This document shows positions 56,318 to 64,000 of a DNA stretch of 64,000 nucleotides, piece after piece. Within the stretch, counting starts at the first letter, position 1, and the number at the start of each line of letters is the position of its first letter. This stretch comes from Streptomyces sp. IMTB 2501. GTDB lineage: Bacteria > Actinomycetota > Actinomycetes > Streptomycetales > Streptomycetaceae. The stretch covers positions 620,001 to 684,000 of the forward strand of contig NZ_MQUS01000001.1 in NCBI RefSeq assembly GCF_001953885.1. Direction: 5' to 3'. The notes under the pieces are model-generated. The model saw only the letters and a list, made by a program, of their open reading frames with translations. It was not told the DNA's origin and did not search any database. The translations under genes were made by a program, and so were the position numbers.

Positions 56318-56738
56318 GCCAGGGCACCGCTCCTCGACCGCGAGCGCATCACCACGACCGTGCTCCATCTGGTCGACGAGACCGGCGACTTCAGCGTCCC
56401 GCGGATCGCCCGGCGGCTCGGTGTGCAGACCGTTCCGTGTACCACCATGTGGACGCCCGCGACGGCATGGTGGAACAGCTGTGCGAGCGTGTCGCCGCGG
56501 CGATCGACCCGGGCACTCTCGAACTGGCCCGTGGGGCACGGCCCTTGAGGCCTGGGCCCGCTACTGTCGCGGCGCCGCGTTCGCCGCGCACCCCCGGACG
56601 ATCCCGCTGCTCATGACCTCGCCGGTCCGCGCACCCCGGGTCCTGGAACAGTACGAAGGCGCCCTCGACCTGGCCGCACCCGAGAGGATGTGGGAGCTGA
56701 CGGACCGCACGGCCACCCCGCGCCTCGCGCCTTCATGA
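56318..56738 (+). pseudogene. Broken TetR-family regulator
   Basis: The DNA-binding domain starts without an initiation codon at LLDRERITTTVLHLVDETG and continues FSVPRIARRLGVQT. There the frame is lost (near 56430) and resumes as SVYHHVDARDGMVEQLCERV, then switches again to LEAWARYCRGAAFAAHPRTI and MTSPVRAPRVLEQYEGALDL before ending early. The C-terminal third of the TetR_C domain is missing. The 5' cut at about 56316 coincides with the cut end of the divergent amidohydrolase remnant. Confidence 0.75.
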
Positions 56739-56804
56739 ACCACGCTCGGGCGCTTCTCGGTTAAGCGGACACTTTCTGACCTACATCGAATCTACGGTGG
56801 AGCC

Positions 56805-57332
56805 ATGGTCACTTCACCGGAGAATCACGCGTCCCTGCCGTCCGGCGAGTCCGCCGAGCTGCTCCAAGCCCTCGCCGAACAGCGGGAGTTGCTGCTCATC
56901 ACCGTGCGCGGCCTGACCGACGCCGAGGCCGCCCGCCGGACCACGGTGAGCGAGCTGACGCTGGGCGGGATCGTCAAACACCTGGGGCGCGGCGAGCGGG
57001 TGTGGGCGCAGATCATGGCGAAGGGCGACGGCGAGGTGCCGGAGGGCATGCTCGACCTCGGCCAGTACCGCATGGCGGACGGCGACACGCTCGCCGGGCT
57101 GCTGGAGGAGTACGCGGCGGGGACCCGCGCGATCGAGGCGGCCGTCGCGGCCGCGCCCGGCCTGGACCGGACCGTACCGCTGCCGAGGACCCCCTGGTCC
57201 CCGCCCGAGACCGTGTACTGGTCCGCCCGGCGCATCCTGCTGCATCTGATCCGCGAGACGGCCCAGCACGCCGGGCACGCGGACATCGTCCGGGAGGCGC
57301 TGGACGGGGCGAACACCACGGCGCAGCGGTGA
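56805..57332 (+). CDS. DinB-family (mycothiol-dependent enzyme fold) protein
   Basis: Four-helix-bundle protein of 175 residues, cytoplasmic. LQALAEQRELLLITVRGLTD, LGGIVKHLGRGERVWAQ (His in KHLGRGE) and LLHLIRETAQHAGHADIVRE (the HxxxH metal pair of the last helix) match DinB/DUF664 proteins, several of which are mycothiol S-transferases in actinobacteria. ATG 56805 has GGAG close before it. It is monocistronic. The thiol-transfer function is an inference. Confidence 0.85.
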   Translation: MVTSPENHASLPSGESAELLQALAEQRELLLITVRGLTDAEAARRTTVSELTLGGIVKHLGRGERVWAQIMAKGDGEVPEGMLDLGQYRMADGDTLAGLLEEYAAGTRAIEAAVAAAPGLDRTVPLPRTPWSPPETVYWSARRILLHLIRETAQHAGHADIVREALDGANTTAQR

Positions 57333-57406
57333 GGGACGAAACGGGTTTCCCAGTACCGCCAGTAACATGATCACCTTGGCTCCGGGTGTACCAGTCAGTC
57401 AACTAG

Positions 57407-57643
<237 letters not shown>

Positions 57644-57650
57644 CTTCGCG

Positions 57651-59204
57651 TCAAGTCCCATACACCGCAGTCACATTGGCGCGTGGCGACGGGGCGTGCC
57701 GGGCCGCGGGCCCCTTCGCGAACGTGCGCAGCAGGTTCTCGGTGGTGCGGGTGACGAAGGCGCGGGTGCGGGCGTCCATGCCGTGGTCGCGCCCCAGCGT
57801 GTCCGTCCCGGCCACCAGGCCCTCCACCCAGCGCATGGTGCCGGTCGCGAACACACCCGCGCCGCCGGAAGCCGTGTAGTACGCCGAGTCGCTGTGGCTC
57901 GGCCGGCCGCCGCAGACCAGCGGGGAGTGCGCGATGATCTCCAGCGGTCCCGGGGCGGGGGCGCCGGGGGTGATCCGGTCGTATTCGACGCCGACGAGAT
58001 GGGCGAAGGCGTCGCCGGAGCGTGCGCCGGTGCCGTCGTACAGCCAGTGATCGGCGGCCCGGACGACATAGGGGGCATCGACCGGATAGCCCTCGTAGAG
58101 CACGCCGGTCAGCGATGATTCCGGATCCGGCGCGGGCGCCAGACGGTAATCGGTGGTGACCAGTGCGGGGTGGGAGTCGTAGCAGGGGTCGGCGCGGTAG
58201 GAGCTCTTGTAGCAGACCACCGTACGGTCGTCCGCGGCCTCTCCGGCTTCGAGCCGGACCCGGCGGAAGCACGTGTTCGCGCCGAGGAAGGCGATGTTCG
58301 CCCCGGCGTCCCGGGCGGCCGTCACATGGGCGCGCTGCTCCGGCGTCCAGTACTCGTCGTGGCCCAGACAGACGACGGCGTGCGCGTCGCGCAGCACCCC
58401 GGGATCGCGGTGGACGTCGACGCCGGTGGTGTAGGCGAGCGGTATGCCGAGGCGCTCGGCCAGCACCACCAGCGCCCGCTCGTACACCAGGAACTTCTCG
58501 GCGCCCGTGCCGTCGTAGGGGCGGTCGAAGCTGACCGCGAGGGAGCGGGTGGCGTAGGCGCCGGACGCGCCGTTGTAGAGGCTGCTGCCGCCCCAGCGGT
58601 TGTACGCCTGCCAGGTGGCCGGGGCGTGCAGCAGGACCGTACGGCCCGCGCCCGTCGTGGAGCGGACGATCAGCGGAACGTAGCGCTGGTGACCGCTGTC
58701 CGCCTCCAGCCGCAGCAGATAGGCGCCCTCGGGCCAGCCGGCGGTGTCCACCGGCAGTGTCACCGGCCAGTCGGCGCGCACGGTGCGGGTGGCGGGCAAC
58801 AGCCGCGGAGCCGGCCGGGCGTGGCCGGGTATGCGGCCGGACGCCCAGATCCGGCGGGCCTGACGCCCGCCGTACCAGCCGATCCGGAACGCGGACACCC
58901 GGAACGCCGCTGCGGTGGTGGACACATGCAGCCCGAACTCCTCGCCCGGAGTCACGCTCACCCGGTCCGTGTAGCCGGCCACCGCGTCCGGCGAGCCGGT
59001 GGAGGCGAGACGCCAGTCCGCGGTGCCCGGCGCGTCCTGCTCCGCCTCGGGCCGCAGCCGCCCGTCACGGGCCGTGGTGGAGTGCGGATGCGGAGGTGCC
59101 GCCGTGCACGCGGCCGCCGTGCCGAGGCCGACGCCTGCGCACAGGGTGAGGAAGTGCCGGCGGCCGAGGCCGTCCGACGGCGTGGTGTCGTGTGCCGGAG
59201 CCAC
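57651..59204 (-). CDS. Tat-exported N,N-dimethylformamidase beta-subunit-like protein
   Basis: Secreted protein of 517 residues with a twin-arginine signal (GRRHFLTLCAGVGLGTAA), possibly anchored at a Cys near 33. The mature part starts with a beta-sandwich (YTDRVSVTPGEEFGLHVSTT, RIGWYGGRQARRIW) followed by the DMFase large-subunit-like domain (TWQAYNRWGGSSLYNG, VCLGHDEYWTPEQRAHV, FLGANTCFRRVRLE). In streptomycetes such proteins are common and of unproven activity; only one relative is a real formamidase. Whether the metal-binding residues of the enzyme are conserved cannot be judged here. Confidence 0.82.
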   Translation of the reverse strand: MAPAHDTTPSDGLGRRHFLTLCAGVGLGTAAACTAAPPHPHSTTARDGRLRPEAEQDAPGTADWRLASTGSPDAVAGYTDRVSVTPGEEFGLHVSTTAAAFRVSAFRIGWYGGRQARRIWASGRIPGHARPAPRLLPATRTVRADWPVTLPVDTAGWPEGAYLLRLEADSGHQRYVPLIVRSTTGAGRTVLLHAPATWQAYNRWGGSSLYNGASGAYATRSLAVSFDRPYDGTGAEKFLVYERALVVLAERLGIPLAYTTGVDVHRDPGVLRDAHAVVCLGHDEYWTPEQRAHVTAARDAGANIAFLGANTCFRRVRLEAGEAADDRTVVCYKSSYRADPCYDSHPALVTTDYRLAPAPDPESSLTGVLYEGYPVDAPYVVRAADHWLYDGTGARSGDAFAHLVGVEYDRITPGAPAPGPLEIIAHSPLVCGGRPSHSDSAYYTASGGAGVFATGTMRWVEGLVAGTDTLGRDHGMDARTRAFVTRTTENLLRTFAKGPAARHAPSPRANVTAVYGT

Positions 59205-59367
59205 TTCACCTCCCGGGGTGTGTCGGCTCCAGCGTCACGACGCCCACGCGACAGGCGCAACCCGCGGAGCCGGGCGAAGGCCGGTGAGAGGGCGGCGTCG
59301 GCGCGCCTGACCGGGTCATCGGCGGTACGGCCGAACGGGTGACGTGGCCAGATGCTGTCGGATGCCG

Positions 59368-60399
59368 TCAGGTGCGGAAGCCGATGTGCACGTGGTCGTG
59401 ATGGGTGGCGTCGCTGAAGAACTGCCCGGGACCGCCGCCCGACAGCAGTACGGGACCGCCCACGTTGTACGACCCGGCGTCCGCCGCGTCCCGCATGAAC
59501 CGCTCGATCAGGCCACGTGACGTCGCCGGGTCGACGACCGCGTGGCCGTCGATCCGCCACACGTCGAAGGCCCGGCCACGCGGATGGTCGCTGGGCCGGC
59601 TGGTGCCGAACACGTCCAGCGGATGTCCGGAGCGGACGACGCTCACCTCCAGCCGGTACGTCCGTGCCAGAGCGAGCATCGCCCCGGCCACGCTGGTGTG
59701 CACCTGGCCGCTGCGCAGGTCCGCCACGGCGGCCGGCGGCAGCACGATACGGTCGTCGGACAGCACGGTCCGGACACCCGACGCCAACGACCGGGCGGCC
59801 GGGCCGGGTTCCGCCGGATGCAACGCGTCGACCGTCCAGTCCGCCCCCGCCCGTGACAGGCGCACGTCGACCGTCGTCCCGCCCGCGCTCACCTTGCCGC
59901 CGCGCCGGGTCCACTGCCGGCACACCACCAGAACGCTGGCCGACCGGGACAGAATCCCGCCGTACTGCGCGTCCACGACCTGCAGAGCCGCCGCGTCGGT
60001 CATCGGCAGCAGCGGTCCGGCCTGGCCCACGAGGCCCGTCGGCAGCCCGAGCGCCGCGACCCTCGCCCGCGCCGCCTCCGCACCACTGTGCCCGGCCGCC
60101 CATGTGCCGATCGCCTCGACCAGCTGCACGGCGCGCAGCTTCGCCGCCGGCTGGACTTCGGCGGACGTCGGCCGCCAGGGAGTGGTGTGCGGCAGGCCGG
60201 GGGAGGGCGACGGCGAACCGCTGTGGCTCGGGGACCCCTGGGTCGGTGCCCCTTGGCGTGGGTGCCCGGCCGGTGCCGTACGACCGGAGCACCCGGCCGC
60301 GCCGAGGGCGACTCCGGCGAGGGCGGCCAGCACGACCCGGCGGCCGGGCGGGGGAGCGGCGGGCGCGCGAGTGCGGGTGACAGGGCCCAGTGGGGTCAT
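59368..60399 (-). CDS. Lipoprotein with D-Ala-D-Ala carboxypeptidase (M15)-like domain
   Basis: Exported lipoprotein of 343 residues: Arg pair at the start of the signal, lipobox GAAGC with Cys37, Pro/Ser-rich linker (about 40-75). The C-terminal domain has the zinc peptidase pattern SDHPRGRAFD (270-279) and HHDHVHIGF (333-341), that is SxHxxGxAxD plus HxH of M15/VanY-type enzymes. A Glu or second catalytic acid in between is not evident, so peptidase activity is likely but unproven. ATG 60399 is chosen because it opens the lipoprotein signal. It is monocistronic. Confidence 0.78.
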   Translation of the reverse strand: MTPLGPVTRTRAPAAPPPGRRVVLAALAGVALGAAGCSGRTAPAGHPRQGAPTQGSPSHSGSPSPSPGLPHTTPWRPTSAEVQPAAKLRAVQLVEAIGTWAAGHSGAEAARARVAALGLPTGLVGQAGPLLPMTDAAALQVVDAQYGGILSRSASVLVVCRQWTRRGGKVSAGGTTVDVRLSRAGADWTVDALHPAEPGPAARSLASGVRTVLSDDRIVLPPAAVADLRSGQVHTSVAGAMLALARTYRLEVSVVRSGHPLDVFGTSRPSDHPRGRAFDVWRIDGHAVVDPATSRGLIERFMRDAADAGSYNVGGPVLLSGGGPGQFFSDATHHDHVHIGFRT

Positions 60400-60550
60400 G
60401 GGGCCCAGTGTCCGCCCGGTGGCGGGGTTCGGGCGAGCGCGAACGGCGGGGCGCGGGGCGCGGGGCGCGGGGGCGGCTCGGTGCTCCGATCGGTACTGCA
60501 CCGGTCGCGGTGCGCTGGGCTCCAGGCGCGACGACTCGCCGCCAACTCCT

Positions 60551-61552
60551 TCAGAACGGCGGTTCGTTGAGGAGTCCCAGAAGGGACTCGGAGCTGTGCT
60601 CGTCGCCCGAGGCCGGCCCCGACGGGTCGGGGAACGTGCGGCCCCAGGACGCCGCGCGGCCGAGGGCGCTCAGGCGCCAGGCGAGGTGTGCGGCGCACCG
60701 TAGGTCTGCCGCAGTGCGGCCGGGAGCCGTCCAGGGCTCCAGATAGGCGTCGAGCAGGCGGGGCACGACCTGCGGTCCGTACCGTGCCCGGGCCTTTTCG
60801 ACCGGGATCCGCAGGCTGCAGAACGGGTGCGAGACGGCCGCGTCGCCCCAGTCGAAGAAGGTGAACCGGCCCGGTGCCGGATGGAACAGCTGGCCGTCGT
60901 GCAGGTCCGCGTGGTCCAGGGAGTCCTCGATGCCGGCGGACGCGAGTTCGGCGGACCAGTCCTCAAGGCGGGGCCGCAGCCGTTCCAGCCGGGCCCGGGC
61001 CTCCGCGCGCAGCGCGGTGTTCCCGGTGAGCAGCCTGCCGAATGCCGCGGGCAGGTCCAGGGTCCGCGCGGAGGGCACCCCGAGCTGCTCGATCTCGCGC
61101 GCGTGCGGACTCACGGCCCGCTGCATGCTCGCGTACTGGCGCAGCAGGTCCTCCCAGGCCCGCGGCTCGACCGGCGCGCGGGAGAGCACGGAGCGGAACA
61201 GCTCTCCTCCGTCGGGCAGCAGGACCCATGCCCGCTCGGCGTCGACGGCCAGCGGCTCCAGCACATGCCCCGGCACCCAGCGGGCCAGCGCGGCGGTCAG
61301 GGAGCCCTCGAAGGCGCTGGCCGGCGGATTCGCCTTGAACCAGACGGCGTCCCGCCCCTCGACGGGCACCCTCACCAGCACGGACCACGGACGCAACCGC
61401 ACAGCCAGGTCACCGCCCATCCGCAGGCCGCGTGCGGCGAGCCGGTCCGCCACCCAGTCCAGGGCCGCGTCCCGCCACGACTCCCGCTCCCATGGAGTCT
61501 GCGCGTACTGGTAGGTGCTCCGGTCCACGACGATCGGACACGCACGGTACAT
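60551..61552 (-). CDS. Aminoglycoside phosphotransferase-fold kinase
   Basis: Cytoplasmic protein-kinase-like small-molecule kinase of 333 residues. The Brenner-type catalytic motif is DHADLHDGQLF (Asp in DHADLHDGQ), and the metal-binding Asp follows in FFDWGDAAVSHP. The N-terminal lobe contains the VWFKANPP nucleotide-lysine block. ATG 61552 gives a normal APH family length. The DHADLHD variant is typical of streptomycete paralogues of unknown substrate, so a resistance role should not be assumed. It is divergent from the truncated DUF1479 gene. Confidence 0.82.
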   Translation of the reverse strand: MYRACPIVVDRSTYQYAQTPWERESWRDAALDWVADRLAARGLRMGGDLAVRLRPWSVLVRVPVEGRDAVWFKANPPASAFEGSLTAALARWVPGHVLEPLAVDAERAWVLLPDGGELFRSVLSRAPVEPRAWEDLLRQYASMQRAVSPHAREIEQLGVPSARTLDLPAAFGRLLTGNTALRAEARARLERLRPRLEDWSAELASAGIEDSLDHADLHDGQLFHPAPGRFTFFDWGDAAVSHPFCSLRIPVEKARARYGPQVVPRLLDAYLEPWTAPGRTAADLRCAAHLAWRLSALGRAASWGRTFPDPSGPASGDEHSSESLLGLLNEPPF

Positions 61553-61689
61553 CGCGCCATCACATCATCGCCGCCGGCAAACGACCACCCGATTTCCCGG
61601 GCGGTGCCGCCGAGCGGTCATGCGTGGGGGTGCGCGGACCGGACGATCAGGGTGCGCAGTTCGTCCACGGCACGCGTGCGTGCCCCTGT

Positions 61690-62365
61690 CAGTTCGGGCG
61701 CGGGTACGCATCCGGGCGCGATGCGGACCGGCGCTGGTTCGACCCCGACCGGGACGCGCTCTACCCCGACCGCATCCGCCGCCGCCCGCCGGGCACCGAC
61801 TCCGGCGGCCTGGGACGCCGCGCACCGCACGGCCGGCCCGCAGTACCCGGGCTCCACCATGTGCTCGGCGTTCCGCACCGTCCAGGGCTGGACCGCGCTG
61901 TCCGACATGGACCACGACCAGCGTGTGCTGCACACCGTGCCGATCCCCGAGGCGATGGCCTGTCCGATGCTGCGCCCGCTGCTGCCGGACGTCGCCGACG
62001 ACGACATGTGCGGGGTCACCGTCAACCAGGTCTTCCCCGTGAGCGAGAAGTGGCACCCGCTGCTGCTGGAGGCGCTCAGCGGCATCCCGGACGTGCGGGC
62101 CGGCGACTCCGTCTGGTGGCACTGCGACATGATCCACAGCGTGGCACCGGTGGCCGGCCAGCAAGGCTGGGGCAACGTCATGTACATCCCCGCCGCGCCC
62201 TGGTGCCCGCGCAACGAGCGGTACGCGGCCTCCGTACGCGAGGCCTTCCTCACCGGGTCCAGCCCGAGCGACTTCCCCGAGGAGCACTACGAGCGTTCCA
62301 GGTCCGGGCGTTTCACCGCCGGCCGGCTGGGCACCACCGGCCGCCGGGGCCTCGGACTCGGCTGA
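61690..62365 (+). pseudogene. 5'-truncated DUF1479 (YbiU-like) oxygenase
   Basis: The C-terminal half is intact: WDAAHRTAGPQYPGSTMCSA, QGWTALSDMDHDQRVLHTVP, RPLLPDVADDDMCGVTVNQV, GDSVWWHCDMIHSVAPVAG, then to GRRGLGLG. This is the double-stranded beta-helix family with possible Fe/2-oxoglutarate dependence; the second His of the metal site lies in CDMIHSV. Upstream, a fragment DADRRWFDPDRDALYP in another frame and the absence of the first about 200 residues show deletion plus a frameshift near 61790. No start codon with a ribosome site fits the remaining frame. Confidence 0.72.
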
Positions 62366-62384
62366 GCGCGGCCCGCACACGAAC

Positions 62385-62411
62385 GCGCCCCCGGTCACCG
62401 ACCGGGGGCGC
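62385..62411. terminator. Bidirectional hairpin terminator
   Basis: GCGCCCCCGGTC (62385-62396) pairs perfectly with GACCGGGGGCGC (62400-62411) around the loop ACC. It lies between the convergent ends of the DUF1479 remnant and the phosphoesterase gene. Confidence 0.85.
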
Positions 62412-62428
62412 GCTTCATGCGGGGAAGG

Positions 62429-64000
62429 TCAGGCGCGCTGCCTGCGACGCATCGTCAGGTACGTGCCGGTCGCACCCGCGGCCACCAGGGCGCCCACGCC
62501 GAGCCCGACCGGCAGGGCCGGGAAGCCGGAGGCGTCTGTCGCCGCGGCCGTGTCCTGCATCGCCGGACCCGGGGTGATGCTGGTGGACACCGGGGAAACG
62601 TGCTGGATCGGGCCGACGTGCTTGACGGAGCCGTCGGAGTTCAGCAGCACCTGCTTGTTGTTCGGGTGCCGGAAGTCGAACATGCCCGACAGCGAGCCGG
62701 CCGTCGCGTCGAAGGAGTGGTCACCGACCTGACCGGTACGCCAGTTGTCCTCGATGAACCGGGTGATCGACGCCTGGTTGGTCAGGGTGTGGTCGACCTT
62801 GTTCACCTTGCTGTACGGCGAGACGACCAGCAGCGGCTGGCGGGTGCCCGGGCCACAGCGGTCCGTGTAACCACCGGACGCCTTCGGGCCCTTCTGGCAG
62901 GCCGGGCTGTCGGTGGCCTTGCCGTTGGAGGCGACCGTGGAGTCCGTGGAGCCGTTCTTCGGGACGACGTAGGCGTGGTCGTACCAGCCGTCGGAGTCGT
63001 CGTAGGCGACCACGACCGCGGTGGACTTCCACTGCGGCGAGCTCTGGATCGCGTTGATCTGGTTGATCAGGAAGTGCTGCTCGTCGGTCGGGTCGGAGTA
63101 GCCCGCGTGGCCGTCCTGGTACGCACCGGCCTTGAGGAAGCTGACGGCCGGCAGCTTGCCCGCCTTGAGCGCGGCGGAGAAGTCGGTCAGGTCGTAGTTG
63201 TGGTTGGCCTGGCCGCCGTGGCCGATCTCCGAGACGGACTTCGGCGCCAGGTGGTGCGGGTTCGCCGTCGACTTGTAGTACGAGAACGGGTTGTGGTGCG
63301 GGCTGTAGTCCACCACGGACGCGCCGCCCACGTTGGTGTGCGCGGTGTCGCACTTGGCGTACGAGCCGGACGTGCCGTTCCACGCGGTCGACGGACGGAA
63401 GCCGCCCTGGAACCAGCCCCAGGAGACCTTCTTGGCGTTGAGCAGGTCACCGATGTTCTTGCCCTGCAGCGCCGCCAGCGCGTTGGTGCTGGTGTGGTCC
63501 TTGCCGGAGCAGTCGTCGAAGGCCGGATCCGGGTCGTTTATGACCGTGCCGACGCCCTTGGCGTCGGGCGACGCGATCGCGTAAGAGTCCGGCTTCGGGG
63601 TCTGCTTGCCGGTGGCCGGGTCCATCGAGATGGCGCCGTGCGTGTTGCCGGAGATCAGGTTCAGGGCGCCGGGCGTGGACGGGCCGTAGTTCGAGCTGTA
63701 GGCGCGGTCGCTCAGGGAGTAGTTCTGGGCGTAGTTCCACAGCCCGGTGACCGTGTTGCCGTCGTAGTAGTCCATCGCCAGGCCCGGCTCGCCGAACAGG
63801 CCGCCGCTGCACTTGTCGACCTCGGTGTTCTGCACGAACTGGTCGGCCTTGCCGCCGTTGTAGGCGTACTGCTCCGCACCGTAGGAGTGGTTCTGGTCGC
63901 AGGTCATCGCCTGCGAGGAGGACAGCCGCTTCGGCGCGTACTGGTTCGGGTTCTTCGTCAGCAGCCCGGCGTGCGCGAGGGTGTCGATGTCCTTCGGGGT
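62429..64000 (-). CDS. Secreted phosphoesterase/phospholipase C-type alkaline phosphatase (3' part)
   Basis: The gene enters from the right edge; 523 C-terminal codons are in the window. It belongs to the phosphoesterase family of AcpA and non-haemolytic phospholipase C: CDQNHSYGAEQ, SDRAYSSNYGPSTPGALNLI, VVVAYDDSDGWYDH and RQPLLVVSPYSKVNKVDHT give the metal-site Asp/His and the strand core. The C-terminus has a hydrophobic segment GLGVGALVAAGATGTYL and then MRRRQRA, a membrane anchor without LPXTG. The N-terminus with signal peptide and catalytic Thr lies outside the window. Confidence 0.9.
   Translation of the reverse strand, partial: TPKDIDTLAHAGLLTKNPNQYAPKRLSSSQAMTCDQNHSYGAEQYAYNGGKADQFVQNTEVDKCSGGLFGEPGLAMDYYDGNTVTGLWNYAQNYSLSDRAYSSNYGPSTPGALNLISGNTHGAISMDPATGKQTPKPDSYAIASPDAKGVGTVINDPDPAFDDCSGKDHTSTNALAALQGKNIGDLLNAKKVSWGWFQGGFRPSTAWNGTSGSYAKCDTAHTNVGGASVVDYSPHHNPFSYYKSTANPHHLAPKSVSEIGHGGQANHNYDLTDFSAALKAGKLPAVSFLKAGAYQDGHAGYSDPTDEQHFLINQINAIQSSPQWKSTAVVVAYDDSDGWYDHAYVVPKNGSTDSTVASNGKATDSPACQKGPKASGGYTDRCGPGTRQPLLVVSPYSKVNKVDHTLTNQASITRFIEDNWRTGQVGDHSFDATAGSLSGMFDFRHPNNKQVLLNSDGSVKHVGPIQHVSPVSTSITPGPAMQDTAAATDASGFPALPVGLGVGALVAAGATGTYLTMRRRQRA

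Noticed and set aside
60551..61552. Aminoglycoside resistance gene
   Set aside because: Only the general kinase fold is recognisable; the motif variant and context do not support a resistance enzyme.

Overview
The window is typical high-GC actinobacterial DNA. Codon third positions are almost all G or C, GTG and TTG starts follow strong GGAGG-type ribosome sites, Tat and lipoprotein signals are frequent, and there are DasR-type and ECF41-type control sites, a mycelial-type fur/catalase-peroxidase pair and an S. cacaoi-like bla locus. Everything points to a Streptomyces chromosome, most likely an accessory or arm region, because secreted hydrolases and decaying genes are dense and apart from pyruvate carboxylase there are few housekeeping genes.

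Layout. 0-8 kb: sugar-type MFS porter, aldo/keto reductase behind a MerR-type promoter, rhomboid-like membrane protein, pyruvate carboxylase, and a dead beta-propeller gene. 8-14 kb: a secreted polysaccharide block on the minus strand (small secreted protein, PL7 alginate lyase, GH18 chitinase under two DasR-like boxes, GH31 enzyme). 14-18 kb: an SDR/tautomerase/thioesterase operon divergent from its probable XRE regulator, then an acetyltransferase-like gene. 18-26 kb: a large secreted BNR protein, then an unusual five-gene operon in which a benzoylformate-decarboxylase-like enzyme sits inside a complete sulfonate/nitrate-type ABC importer. 26-36 kb: Ppx/GppA phosphatase, FAD monooxygenase, secreted lectin-tailed protein, inositol-monophosphatase-like protein with altered metal ligands, a cytokinin-dehydrogenase-like flavoenzyme, methyltransferase and acyltransferase. 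36-39 kb: a collapsed inositol/sugar locus (isomerase, Gfo/Idh oxidoreductase, MFS porter and LacI regulator, all damaged). 39-43 kb: epimerase/TetR pair, second XRE regulator, secreted TIM-barrel protein. 43-48 kb: leaderless fur plus katG, lipoprotein, and next to them a scrambled relic of an HbpS-SenS-SenR haem/redox sensing system. 48-51 kb: bla locus (class A beta-lactamase divergent from LysR and a BlaB-like protein). 51-57 kb: dead pectate-lyase-like gene, ECF41 sigma factor with matching promoters in both directions, NAD(P)-binding oxidoreductase, VOC protein, an atypical serine-type tRNA, dead amidohydrolase and TetR. 57-64 kb: DinB protein, small Cys protein, Tat-exported DMFase-like protein, M15-type lipoprotein, kinase-like protein, truncated DUF1479 gene, and a phospholipase C/phosphoesterase that runs off the right edge.

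The strongest themes are polymer degradation, redox control, and genome decay. I count about a dozen broken genes. In two places (about 38.32 and 56.32 kb) a deletion has removed the shared promoter and both 5' ends of a divergent regulator/target pair. Most lesions are single-base changes or clean junctions, so base-calling error should be excluded for the one-base cases. No complete novel system is proven. The best candidates for new biology are the decarboxylase-in-transporter operon, the HbpS/SenS/SenR relic beside fur-katG, the ECF41 divergent promoter pair and the bacterial cytokinin-dehydrogenase-like gene.
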